The notes under the pieces were generated by a model. The model did not search any database, was not told where the DNA came from, and was given only the letters and a program-made list of their open reading frames with translations. Below are positions 9,852 to 18,762 of a stretch of DNA of 39,674 nucleotides, piece by piece. Position 1 is the first letter of the stretch. Each line of letters begins with the position of its first letter. The stretch is from Cellvibrionales bacterium. GTDB taxonomy: Bacteria > Pseudomonadota > Gammaproteobacteria > Pseudomonadales > UBA7434. The translations under genes were made by a program, and so were the position numbers. The stretch covers positions 1 through 39,674 of the forward strand of contig PBSZ01000091.1 in assembly GCA_002726445.1 (NCBI GenBank), written 5' to 3'.

Positions 9852-10118
9852 TTGGCCAATTCGCCCCAATCAAAAAAACGCGCACGACAAGCTGAAAAAC
9901 GTCGTAATCACAATGCAAGTATGCGATCTATGGTTCGTACTTATTTAAAACGCGTTATTGCTGCCATCAGCAGCGGTGATGCTAGCGCCGCTCAAGCCGC
10001 GTATAACGATGCTGTTCCGGTCATTGACCGCATGGCCGATAAAGGCGTTATTCACAAGAACAAAGCCGCACGCCATAAATCACGTCTTAATGCCCAGGTT
10101 AAAGCCCTCGCAAGTTAA
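9852..10118 (+). CDS. rpsT: 30S ribosomal protein S20
   Basis: S20 binds 16S rRNA in small-subunit assembly. The 88-residue product starts [18 protein letters not shown], the usual S20 opening, and ends in a Lys/Ala-rich helix. The family start corresponds to the TTG at 9852, with Shine-Dalgarno GGAG at 9842-9845; a longer reading from a TTG at 9840 would add four residues and would place the Shine-Dalgarno inside the gene. A TTG start is also used by rpsT in enteric bacteria, where it is tied to autogenous control. The gene is a single-gene unit with its own promoter and terminator. Confidence 0.97.
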   Translation: MANSPQSKKRARQAEKRRNHNASMRSMVRTYLKRVIAAISSGDASAAQAAYNDAVPVIDRMADKGVIHKNKAARHKSRLNAQVKALAS

Positions 10119-10171
10119 GCTGGCTCATTATATACTAAGTTATTGATTTTAATTGTTTATTTTTCCAATCA

Positions 10172-10198
10172 AGCAGGCGTATAGGCGCCTTTTTTTTT
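10172..10198 (+). terminator. Rho-independent terminator of rpsT
   Basis: A five-base-pair stem AGGCG/CGCCT (10175-10179 with 10186-10190) and a six-base loop are followed by a run of nine T (10190-10198). It lies about 55 bases after the rpsT stop. Confidence 0.7.
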
Positions 10199-10274
10199 AT
10201 GTTTAACCAAAATCGCTCCGTTAAGCAACGATAAACTGTTAACCCCTCTACCCCTTATTTTTGCTAGCAACTTC

Positions 10275-10465
10275 TGCCAAAAAGATATACCACGACCTCC
10301 GGTAAGTCGACATTTTTGGCAATCTACTCAATCGCAATAAGCTACTGTGAGAATAAATACCCCTTAAAAAGCCGATGAATCCTTGTCTCAACCGGCAAGA
10401 TGGCTTATTATTCGCGGCCTTTTTTGGGGTAATTGATTTATCCTTTATTACGAGCCAAAGGGCTC
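10275..10465 (+). promoter_or_regulatory. Hairpin-rich leader upstream of rplU
   Basis: The 424-base gap between rpsT and rplU holds, after the rpsT terminator, three inverted repeats. The first is a perfect nine-base-pair stem TGCCAAAAA / TTTTTGGCA (10275-10283 with 10313-10321), with a smaller CGAC/GTCG stem inside (10293-10296 with 10306-10309). The second is a 17-base arm at 10358-10374 pairing 14 of 17 positions with 10415-10431, enclosing 40 bases. The third is GAGCC-AAAG-GGCTC (10452-10465). The last ends 77 bases before the rplU ATG. None is followed by a T run, so they are not ordinary terminators. They may be an autoregulatory leader or an unannotated small RNA; I could not place the promoter. 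Confidence 0.45.
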
Positions 10466-10542
10466 ATTACCGTTGCCAGACTCGCCAATAAAAATAGCGT
10501 GTTAATCCAAAAGCAAAGTTTGGCCGCAATACGGAGAAAAAT

Positions 10543-10854
10543 ATGTACGCAGTTGTTGAAAGTGGTGGTAAACAACACCGAGTGATAGAAGGTGAAACCC
10601 TGAAAGTCGAAAAACTTGACCTTGCCACTGGCGAGTCACTCACTATCGATCAAGTCTTGATGGTCGGTGAAGGTGAATCGGTTAAAATTGGCGCACCTTA
10701 CGTTGCGGGCAGTTCTGTCACTGCAGAGGTTGTGTCACATGGCCGCCATGAAAAAGTGACCATCGTTAAATTTCGTCGACGCAAGCATCACCGCAAACAG
10801 ATGGGCCATCGACAGTGGTATACCGAATTAAAGATCACCAGCATTGCTGGCTAA
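10543..10854 (+). CDS. rplU: 50S ribosomal protein L21
   Basis: L21 binds 23S rRNA in the large subunit. The 103 residues begin [14 protein letters not shown] and include [20 protein letters not shown], the family signature, and end [15 protein letters not shown] Shine-Dalgarno precedes ATG. It is the first gene of rplU-rpmA, 44 bases ahead of rpmA, and is preceded by an unusual structured leader. In many gammaproteobacteria ispB sits divergently upstream; here rpsT occupies that side instead. Confidence 0.97.
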   Translation: MYAVVESGGKQHRVIEGETLKVEKLDLATGESLTIDQVLMVGEGESVKIGAPYVAGSSVTAEVVSHGRHEKVTIVKFRRRKHHRKQMGHRQWYTELKITSIAG

Positions 10855-10898
10855 GGTTTTCGATCAACAAACAGATTAGATAAATTTTGGAGTAAATC

Positions 10899-11153
10899 AT
10901 GGCGCATAAAAAAGCTGGTGGTAGTACGCGTAACGGACGCGATTCAGAGTCAAAGCGATTAGGTGTTAAATGTTTTGGTGGCGAGGCCGTCAAAGCAGGC
11001 AATATTATTATTCGTCAGCGCGGCACTAAAGTTCACCCTGGTGTCAATGTTGGAATGGGCAAAGACCATACCCTCTTTGCAACTGGCGATGGCTTTATTA
11101 AGTTTGAGCAAAAGGGTCCAAAAAATCGAAAATACGTAAACGTAGTTTCGTAA
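10899..11153 (+). CDS. rpmA: 50S ribosomal protein L27
   Basis: L27 reaches the peptidyl-transferase centre. The 84 residues begin [19 protein letters not shown] and contain [15 protein letters not shown], both diagnostic. There is no N-terminal leader peptide such as firmicutes carry. A GGAG lies before the ATG. It is followed by a strong terminator, so most rplU-rpmA transcripts should end before obgE. Confidence 0.98.
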   Translation: MAHKKAGGSTRNGRDSESKRLGVKCFGGEAVKAGNIIIRQRGTKVHPGVNVGMGKDHTLFATGDGFIKFEQKGPKNRKYVNVVS

Positions 11154-11173
11154 ACACGGCTTTTATGAACCCC

Positions 11174-11202
11174 AAAGCCCTGTCTTACGACGGGGCTTTT
11201 TT
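11174..11202 (+). terminator. Strong rho-independent terminator after rpmA
   Basis: An 11-base-pair stem (11174-11184 with 11189-11199, one G-T pair, tetraloop TTAC) runs straight into six T (11197-11202). It splits rplU-rpmA from obgE. A TATAAT at 11232-11237 downstream could serve a separate obgE promoter, though I see no good -35. Confidence 0.88.
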
Positions 11203-11261
11203 GTATCGGCCTCATATTTAAATGTGACCAATATAATCAGTTACTGTTGGCCAACCATTGA

Positions 11262-12473
<1,212 letters not shown>

Positions 12474-12523
12474 ACACGGTGAGCTTGCGTAAGTGAAGCA
12501 TAAAATTAACAACTGATCGTGAA

Positions 12524-13657
12524 ATGAGTCCGACCATGACATCGATAAGCACAGACAAAAAAATCTGCTGGGTCATTAAGATTGGCAGCGCACTACTGAC
12601 AGGTAATGGTCAAGGTTTAGCGGTGGACGCTCTCGATCACTGGGTCGAGCAGATAGCCAAATTAAAAGCCATGGACTATGACATCGTCATCGTCTCTTCA
12701 GGCTCGGTTGCCGAAGGCATGACTCGGCTAGGGCTTCAACAACGCCCTACCGCGCTTCATCAATTACAGGCCGCCGCAGCGATCGGCCAAGCTGGCTTAA
12801 TTCAAGCCTATGAAACACGCTTTAAAAAGTTTGATTTACTAACCGCGCAAATTTTATTGGTGCACGACGACTTATCTTCACGCACTCGCTACCTTAATGC
12901 GAGACAAACACTGCAAAGTCTACTCGATTCCAATGTTATTCCTATTGTCAATGAGAATGACACCGTAGCAACCGATGAAATTCGTTTTGGCGACAATGAT
13001 ACCTTAGCCGGTCAAGTTGCCAATTTGGTCGATGCTGAACGCTTAGTCATTCTAACCGATCAGCAAGGCGTGTTTACCAAAGATCCTAGAAAACATCGTG
13101 ACGCCACATTAATTCAAGAATGTGACGTGAATGACAAGACACTCGATGCAGCCGCGAGTGGCAGCAGCGGCAACCTAGGTCGCGGCGGCATGAGCACTAA
13201 AATAAAAGCCGCACGGTTAGCGGCCCGCTCTGGTGCAGACACCGTTATCACGGATGGATTAACGAATAATGTCATTATTCGACTGGCCAACAATGAGTGT
13301 CTAGGCACGCGACTAAGCAGTATAGATAGCCCTATTAGCCAGCGAAAACAGTGGCTTTCAGGCAGTCTGGCAAGCTGCGGGCAATTAATTATCGATCAAG
13401 GCGCCGAAAAGAAACTACTCGAATCAGGCAGCAGCTTATTACCCATCGGTGTAACTGGGGTAAATGGAGAGTTTTCTAGAGGTGACCTGGTTAGTTGTGT
13501 TAGCACTGACGGGCGAGAAGTGGCGCGCGGTTTAACAAACTACAGCAGCGAAGAAGCTAATAAAATTGTCGGCCAAGCCAGTGATCAACTTAGCGCACTG
13601 TTAGGTTACGGTGGTGACGAAGAGCTCATACATCGCGATAATCTTGTATTAGTCTAA
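12524..13657 (+). CDS. proB: Glutamate 5-kinase
   Basis: ProB phosphorylates glutamate in the first step of proline synthesis. The 377 residues comprise an amino-acid kinase domain (WVIKIGSALLT near 15-25, IVSSGSVAEG, VPIVNENDTVATDEI, FGDNDTLAGQVANLV, LTDQQGVFTKDPR) and a C-terminal PUA domain (about 285-377), the usual full-length form. The start is uncertain: ATG at 12524 and ATG at 12536 are both possible, and neither has a strong Shine-Dalgarno. The gene ends ten bases from the convergent F420 operon. Confidence 0.96.
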   Translation: MSPTMTSISTDKKICWVIKIGSALLTGNGQGLAVDALDHWVEQIAKLKAMDYDIVIVSSGSVAEGMTRLGLQQRPTALHQLQAAAAIGQAGLIQAYETRFKKFDLLTAQILLVHDDLSSRTRYLNARQTLQSLLDSNVIPIVNENDTVATDEIRFGDNDTLAGQVANLVDAERLVILTDQQGVFTKDPRKHRDATLIQECDVNDKTLDAAASGSSGNLGRGGMSTKIKAARLAARSGADTVITDGLTNNVIIRLANNECLGTRLSSIDSPISQRKQWLSGSLASCGQLIIDQGAEKKLLESGSSLLPIGVTGVNGEFSRGDLVSCVSTDGREVARGLTNYSSEEANKIVGQASDQLSALLGYGGDEELIHRDNLVLV

Positions 13658-13667
13658 ATCGAAACAC

Positions 13668-16600
13668 CTATTTCACAGAAAGCAAAATATCGCCGTCATC
13701 TAAGCCGGGACGATTAAGCTCGCCCTGCGATTTAATCTTCCCTGGCGGATCATTAATGGTTTCTGTCAACTCAGCAGCACAATAAGAGGCATCGACCTGC
13801 GCTTGCGGGGCTTCGTTATAGCAAGTTTTTCGTTGCTTAGGCAGGCGTGCTAAGCGACGGATCATTGCATCCATCTGTGAAGGAGGCATTTCTTGACCAT
13901 GCTGAGCACCGGCCGAGCGGGTAATCGTTTCATTCATTAATGTACCACCTAAATCGTTAGCACCCGAATTTAAACAAGCTGCCACGCCCTGCTCGCCCAT
14001 TTTGACCCATGAGGCTTGAATATTATGAATTTGGCCGTGCAAGACAAGACGAGCGACGGCGTGCATCAATACGGCCTCACGAAAAGTTGGCCCTTTACGT
14101 GACAGGCCTTTTAAATACATCGGCGCTTCTTCAGGCACAAAAGGTAATGGAACAAATTCAGTAAAACCACCCGTCTTAACTTGCAGCGCTCGCAATCTCA
14201 ATAAGTGGCGCGCCCAATGAGTAGGCGTTTCTATGTGGCCATACATAATCGTGGATGTGGTTTTCATGCCTAAGCTATGTGCCGTTTCCATGACATGCAA
14301 CCACTGCTCAGTACGGATTTTTTCAGGACAGAGCGTGTCGCGCACTTCGTCATCTAATATCTCTGCCGCGGTGCCAGGCAAGGTTGATAAACCCGCTTCA
14401 ATTAACTGCTGCAAGTAGGTTTTAATATCTAGGCCTAAGGTTTTCGCCCCCTGCCAAATTTCTAATGGCGAAAAAGCATGGATATGCATATCGGGAGAGG
14501 CTTGTTTAATCGCATGGCAAATATCAATGTACGTCTGGCCAGTATAGCCAGGGTGAATACCACCCTGCATACACACTTCAGTCGCACCGCGATCCCAAGC
14601 TTCGCAGGTTCGACGCTGAATTTCTTGCTCGCTTAAATCGTAAGGCCTGCCACGTAAGTTTTCACTCATTTTGCCCTTAGAAAAGGCACAAAATTGGCAT
14701 TTAAAATAACAAATATTGGTGTAGTTAATATTGCGATTAACCACGTATTTAACCGTATCTCTATTCACTGACTGTCGAAGTGAGTCTGCCGCATGACAGA
14801 CATGCCAAAAGTCATCGTTACGCGCCGAAAAGAGTTGCGCCACTTCTTGTTCTTCCAGCACTTCGCCAGCTGAAGCCTTGGCTGTAATCGCAGCGATCGC
14901 GCTTGAAGCAACCGGCCTTGCTTGGTCATCTTTTTGTGCTTGCCACCAAGCAGGGATCGTATTCGAAATGCCCGCCACCCAGTTGTCTGTTCGCGGCCAA
15001 CCTTCACTATCGATCATGGCAAGCACCTTAGCCTGCATAGTGGGTTCTACCCAACGACAAGTGTCGCTCGCATAGTCAGGGTAGATGGTTAGTCTTTCAT
15101 GCAGGTACTTACCCGTCGCACGAGTTTGAGATGCCAACTGATCAACATGAGGCCATGGGGCCTCTGGATTGACATGATCTGGGGTCAGTGGCGATACACC
15201 ACCCCAGTCATCGATGCCTGCTTGAACAATCTTTTCTAGCTCGCCCGGGCTCAAATTAGGCGGCGCTTGAATATGCATCGCAGCACCAAAAATAATACGC
15301 GCGACTGCAATAGTCCAAAGTAATTCTTCGACGCTGGGATCAGGCGCCTGAGCCATTTTAGTATCAGGCTTGGCTCTAAAGTTTTGAATGATCACTTCTT
15401 GCAAGTGGCCATACTGCTCATGTAAATCACGCAGCGCCAACATTGATTCAATACGCTCGCGGCGCGTTTCACCAATGCCGATTAGAATGCCCGAAGTGAA
15501 CGGCACATTTAATTCACCGGCCAATCGAATTGTCTCTAAACGAACAGCAGGGTCTTTATCAGGCGAACCGTAGTGCGGCATACCTTTTTCGGTTAAGCGC
15601 TCGGAGGATGACTCGAGCATGATCCCCATTGAAGCCGACACTTTTCGCAATGCTTTAATCTCGTCAGCATCCATACATCCGGCATTAATATGCGGCAGTA
15701 GAGAGGTCTCCTCTGCGACCCGTTGAGCAACATGTGTCACGTATTCTAACGTGGTACTGAAGCCCATCTCAGCCAAAGCCTCGCGCGCCACTCGATAGCG
15801 CAACTCTGGCTTTTCGCCCAAGGTGAAAAGCGCTTCTTTGCAACCCTGTAACTCACCTTGCTTAGCTAAAGCAACCACTTCATCAGCCGTCATGTAAATA
15901 GCGTCGAGGTGTCTTGGTGTGGTGGCGAAAGTACAGTAGTGACAAACATCACGACACAAATGGGTCAGCGGAATAAATACTTTTCTCGAATAAGAAATCA
16001 GCGAACCATGCCCAGCATCTCGCAAGGCCGATGCCTGTTTCATTAATGCCACTAAATCATCATTATCAGCTAATGCCAAGGCCTGACTCTGCGACGGTCG
16101 ATCAAGCAGACTGTAATCAAGTGATGTTGAAGCCTGCGCATCGATTATCGAACTCGGCTCAACCTCTTCAACCTCTAGCATCCACATCATTTGTAGGCGT
16201 TGGGCAATTGCACTGTCACGACAATATTCAGAGGTGTGTGAAGCGGTATGCAAAGCCTGAACTGACACCGTATCCGATGACAGTGAATGTGATTGATTAA
16301 GGCCAAGAATAAAGGCCATTAAATCACTGGGGGTATCAATATCTGCGGCAATCGCCCTTGAATAAAATCGTTGGATCAACATGTCTTGCGCGGCAAATGA
16401 TTCCTGATGAAGCGCAAAACTATTGCGCCCAAAGTGAAATAGCTGCCGATTTAATGTTTGTCGTTGCTGAATTTTAAGCGGTAAGAATTGGCTGCTGTGC
16501 AATACCATTGTATTGGTGCCGGTTTGATGACGGTCAGAGACTAAGGTCACTGAATCGCGCCGCACTGAAGAGGATAAATCATCTCGCTGTTGCGCAAGTC

Positions 16601-16982
16601 GTTCTATCTCAGCGATCGACAACTCGGGCAGATCGGCATGTAAAATACAGATATCGGTATCGTCAGCTAATTGTAAAACATGCTCACAGCCAGCATTAAT
16701 AGCCGCATTCAATGGAGAAAAAAGCGTGTTCAATTTTGAATGTACTTGAGCGCCTTGTTCTGGCTCAGAGATTAGCGTCACGCCATGGTGCTTAGCCATT
16801 AAAGCGGCAGTTGGATCATCAGACACTATCACAATGCCGTTTATTGAGGGTGCCTGAGTTAATACTGACAATACATCTTCAACCATCGCATGAAATAAAC
16901 GATGGCGCTCAGCAGCCGATAACACGCCAGAAAGACGCTGCTTGGCACTGACAAAATCTTTAAGTGGTAAGACTGCCCACAT
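13668..16982 (-). CDS. fbiC: Trifunctional F420 enzyme: CofC guanylyltransferase + FO synthase CofG + CofH
   Basis: One unbroken 1104-residue frame joins three enzymes. Residues about 1-228 are a CofC/FbiD-type guanylyltransferase (PLKDFVSAKQRL, VSDDPTAA, LHADLPELS, DRHQTGTNTMVL, FGRNSFALH, DIDTPSDL), which activates a three-carbon phospho-acid with GTP. After a linker with no domain I recognise, residues about 325-640 are CofG with the radical-SAM cysteines C343, C347, C350 in LTHLCRDVCHYCTFA. Residues about 700-1065 are CofH with C758, C762, C765 in NICYFKCQFCAFSKGK. CofG and CofH together make the deazaflavin FO from a pyrimidine precursor and tyrosine. Actinobacterial FbiC has only the CofG-CofH part (about 850 residues). 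It lies last in npdG-cofE-cofD-this gene, 37 bases after cofD; both CofD substrates would come from this one protein. The three-carbon substrate (PEP, phospholactate or phosphoglycerate) cannot be read by eye. Confidence 0.95.
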   Translation of the reverse strand: MWAVLPLKDFVSAKQRLSGVLSAAERHRLFHAMVEDVLSVLTQAPSINGIVIVSDDPTAALMAKHHGVTLISEPEQGAQVHSKLNTLFSPLNAAINAGCEHVLQLADDTDICILHADLPELSIAEIERLAQQRDDLSSSVRRDSVTLVSDRHQTGTNTMVLHSSQFLPLKIQQRQTLNRQLFHFGRNSFALHQESFAAQDMLIQRFYSRAIAADIDTPSDLMAFILGLNQSHSLSSDTVSVQALHTASHTSEYCRDSAIAQRLQMMWMLEVEEVEPSSIIDAQASTSLDYSLLDRPSQSQALALADNDDLVALMKQASALRDAGHGSLISYSRKVFIPLTHLCRDVCHYCTFATTPRHLDAIYMTADEVVALAKQGELQGCKEALFTLGEKPELRYRVAREALAEMGFSTTLEYVTHVAQRVAEETSLLPHINAGCMDADEIKALRKVSASMGIMLESSSERLTEKGMPHYGSPDKDPAVRLETIRLAGELNVPFTSGILIGIGETRRERIESMLALRDLHEQYGHLQEVIIQNFRAKPDTKMAQAPDPSVEELLWTIAVARIIFGAAMHIQAPPNLSPGELEKIVQAGIDDWGGVSPLTPDHVNPEAPWPHVDQLASQTRATGKYLHERLTIYPDYASDTCRWVEPTMQAKVLAMIDSEGWPRTDNWVAGISNTIPAWWQAQKDDQARPVASSAIAAITAKASAGEVLEEQEVAQLFSARNDDFWHVCHAADSLRQSVNRDTVKYVVNRNINYTNICYFKCQFCAFSKGKMSENLRGRPYDLSEQEIQRRTCEAWDRGATEVCMQGGIHPGYTGQTYIDICHAIKQASPDMHIHAFSPLEIWQGAKTLGLDIKTYLQQLIEAGLSTLPGTAAEILDDEVRDTLCPEKIRTEQWLHVMETAHSLGMKTTSTIMYGHIETPTHWARHLLRLRALQVKTGGFTEFVPLPFVPEEAPMYLKGLSRKGPTFREAVLMHAVARLVLHGQIHNIQASWVKMGEQGVAACLNSGANDLGGTLMNETITRSAGAQHGQEMPPSQMDAMIRRLARLPKQRKTCYNEAPQAQVDASYCAAELTETINDPPGKIKSQGELNRPGLDDGDILLSVK

Positions 16983-17010
16983 AAAAAAACCTATTTATAG
17001 TTGAGTGTTA

Positions 17011-17973
17011 TTACGCCGTTGAAGAATACAGTTGTTCAGTAAACTGCAAACATTGCTCAGCTAAATTTATCTTATCTTGCTCGCTGTGCATCACCGTATC
17101 GGTTATTTTTACCTTGATGCCCATCGTCTCAATTTCAGCGGCTCGATCAGAATCGCTGCGATCAATAACCAGGCCGTCAATGATATCACTATAGTAACTA
17201 GCAACACCGCTCACCGAGACTGGCATTTCAAGCCCCTGCATCATATTTGCGGTTGGTCCCTTGATCGCCATGCCATTCACAATAGGCGATACTGCAATAA
17301 TAGGTGCCCGACATCGCTTAAGTTTTGGTAATACCGACGGTATTTTTAAGATCGGGTCGACACTGACAAAGGGGTTCGACGGGCAAATAATAATCGCCTT
17401 TGGCTCAGCCGCTATGGCCATCTCGAAAGCGTCGCTAGGAGTCGCTGATGACATGCCGTTAAAACGAATCTCGCTGATCGGGGGTTGGCACTGCTGGCCG
17501 ACAAAATAGTCTTGGAAGTCAAGCCAACCCTGTTCAGTTAGCACCTGTGTCGCAACGGCGTCGTTGGTCATGGGAATCAGCTGTTGTTCGACCCCTAGCG
17601 CTTGACATAGCTTGGCTGTGACCTGCTCTAAACTGAGGCCCTGCTCAAAATATTGGCGCCTACGCGTATGTGTGGCGAGATCACGATCGCCCAATCGAAA
17701 CCAGGTCTCGCCGCCAAGCGCCGACATAGCATCCATAAACTGCCACGTTTCATTGGCCACTCCCCAACCCTGCTCGACATTACTTAAACCCGCCAAGGTA
17801 TACATCACGGTATCGAGATCTGGCGAAACAGGAAATCCTAAATGACAGAAGTCATCGGCAGTATTAGCAACAATAGTCAACTGTTTTGCCGACAGTGATC
17901 GCGCCAAGCCCAGCGCTAATTTCGCACCGCCAACACCGCCTGAAAGGGCTAATATATTTGCTTGCTCTATCAT
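17011..17973 (-). CDS. cofD: 2-phospho-L-lactate (or PEP) transferase, CofD/FbiA type
   Basis: CofD moves the guanylylated three-carbon unit onto FO, giving F420-0 or its dehydro form. The 320 residues carry the family marks LSGGVGGAKLALGLARSL (about 10-27), NTADDFCHLGFPVSPDLDTV, TLAGLSNVEQGWG, LGGETWFRLGDRDLATHTRR and ICPSNPFVSVDPIL. Nothing looks truncated. It lies 15 bases after cofE and 28 bases before the cofC-cofG-cofH fusion, so the whole set is probably one transcript. Confidence 0.96.
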   Translation of the reverse strand: MIEQANILALSGGVGGAKLALGLARSLSAKQLTIVANTADDFCHLGFPVSPDLDTVMYTLAGLSNVEQGWGVANETWQFMDAMSALGGETWFRLGDRDLATHTRRRQYFEQGLSLEQVTAKLCQALGVEQQLIPMTNDAVATQVLTEQGWLDFQDYFVGQQCQPPISEIRFNGMSSATPSDAFEMAIAAEPKAIIICPSNPFVSVDPILKIPSVLPKLKRCRAPIIAVSPIVNGMAIKGPTANMMQGLEMPVSVSGVASYYSDIIDGLVIDRSDSDRAAEIETMGIKVKITDTVMHSEQDKINLAEQCLQFTEQLYSSTA

Positions 17974-17988
17974 TCTATAATCACTTGG

Positions 17989-18762
17989 CTAACGAAACAG
18001 ATCGGCTTTTTTGTCACGGATCAATGCGCTAGCATCCTGTTCGCTGGCCTGCCAATCCCAACCTCGAATAACGACCGCTGGAACCGATTCACCACCCTGC
18101 CCCATCAATAGCGAAGCGGCCGATGCCAGTTCGTCTGCGTCAGCCATTTCGGTAACTTCTAGCGGCCGACCGAATAAATCAGAGGCGCCAATCGCTGAGC
18201 GCAATGCCGGCACGGCAGCACTGCCTATAGCAAAACCGGTAATGCCATTACGCCATGCTCGACCCGCACTGTCACTGATAATGATACCTATTTTTAAGCC
18301 TTGCCGAGCAAAATAATCGGCAAGCTGTTTCGCACTCAAATTGGCATCAATGGGCAGTAACAAGACCCGTTCACGGCCCTCAAAATCAGTAATATTAGAC
18401 CGATCAATACCAGCATTAGCATGCACGTATCCACAGCGATGCTCGACAATCATAACGCCTGGGCGATGCCTAACCACTTCTTTTGACTCGTCTAGAATCA
18501 ACTGCACTAAGCGAGGATCTTTATCCACTTCTGCGGCCCATTGCAGCGCCTCGGCAGAAGGCTCAATTTCGTCCAGTAAGGCATAGCGACCTTCAGATTT
18601 TGAAATAATTTTTTGTGCGATAACCAGTATATCGCCATCCACGAGTTTGAACTCAGCGGCAGCTAAAGCGACATCGATTAAGGCTGACAAATCATCGCCA
18701 ACCTCGATCAAAGGTAATGTTTTCAGTGCGGTTAGGGAAAGATCCACAGGCGCGACTGGCAA
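17989..18762 (-). CDS. cofE: Coenzyme F420-0:L-glutamate ligase
   Basis: CofE adds the glutamate tail to F420-0 using GTP. The 257-residue protein has AQKIISKSEGR, the ESKEVVRHRPGVMIVEHR stretch, HANAGIDRSN (about 115-123), and IISDSAGRAWRNGITGFAIG (about 161-180) followed by DLFGRPLEVTE. It is the stand-alone form without the nitroreductase-like domain fused in actinobacterial FbiB, so a dehydro-F420 reductase of that type, if needed, must be elsewhere. The start is a TTG directly abutting the npdG TAA stop, with AGAGG five bases upstream. A GTG five codons later is too far from that site. Confidence 0.95.
   Translation of the reverse strand: MPVAPVDLSLTALKTLPLIEVGDDLSALIDVALAAAEFKLVDGDILVIAQKIISKSEGRYALLDEIEPSAEALQWAAEVDKDPRLVQLILDESKEVVRHRPGVMIVEHRCGYVHANAGIDRSNITDFEGRERVLLLPIDANLSAKQLADYFARQGLKIGIIISDSAGRAWRNGITGFAIGSAAVPALRSAIGASDLFGRPLEVTEMADADELASAASLLMGQGGESVPAVVIRGWDWQASEQDASALIRDKKADLFR

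Noticed and set aside
16031-16300. Open frame of 89 codons opposite the CofC-CofG linker
   Set aside because: It is a shadow of the fused F420 gene, whose frame is continuous through this stretch, and the translation resembles no protein.
16000-16310. Possibility that the CofC and CofG parts are two genes joined by a sequencing error
   Set aside because: The frame is uninterrupted across the linker, and I saw no convincing Shine-Dalgarno or start for a separate CofG gene. It remains checkable from reads.
17989-18762. FbiB-like two-domain CofE with nitroreductase
   Set aside because: The protein stops after the CofE domain at 257 residues; no second domain follows in any frame before cofD.
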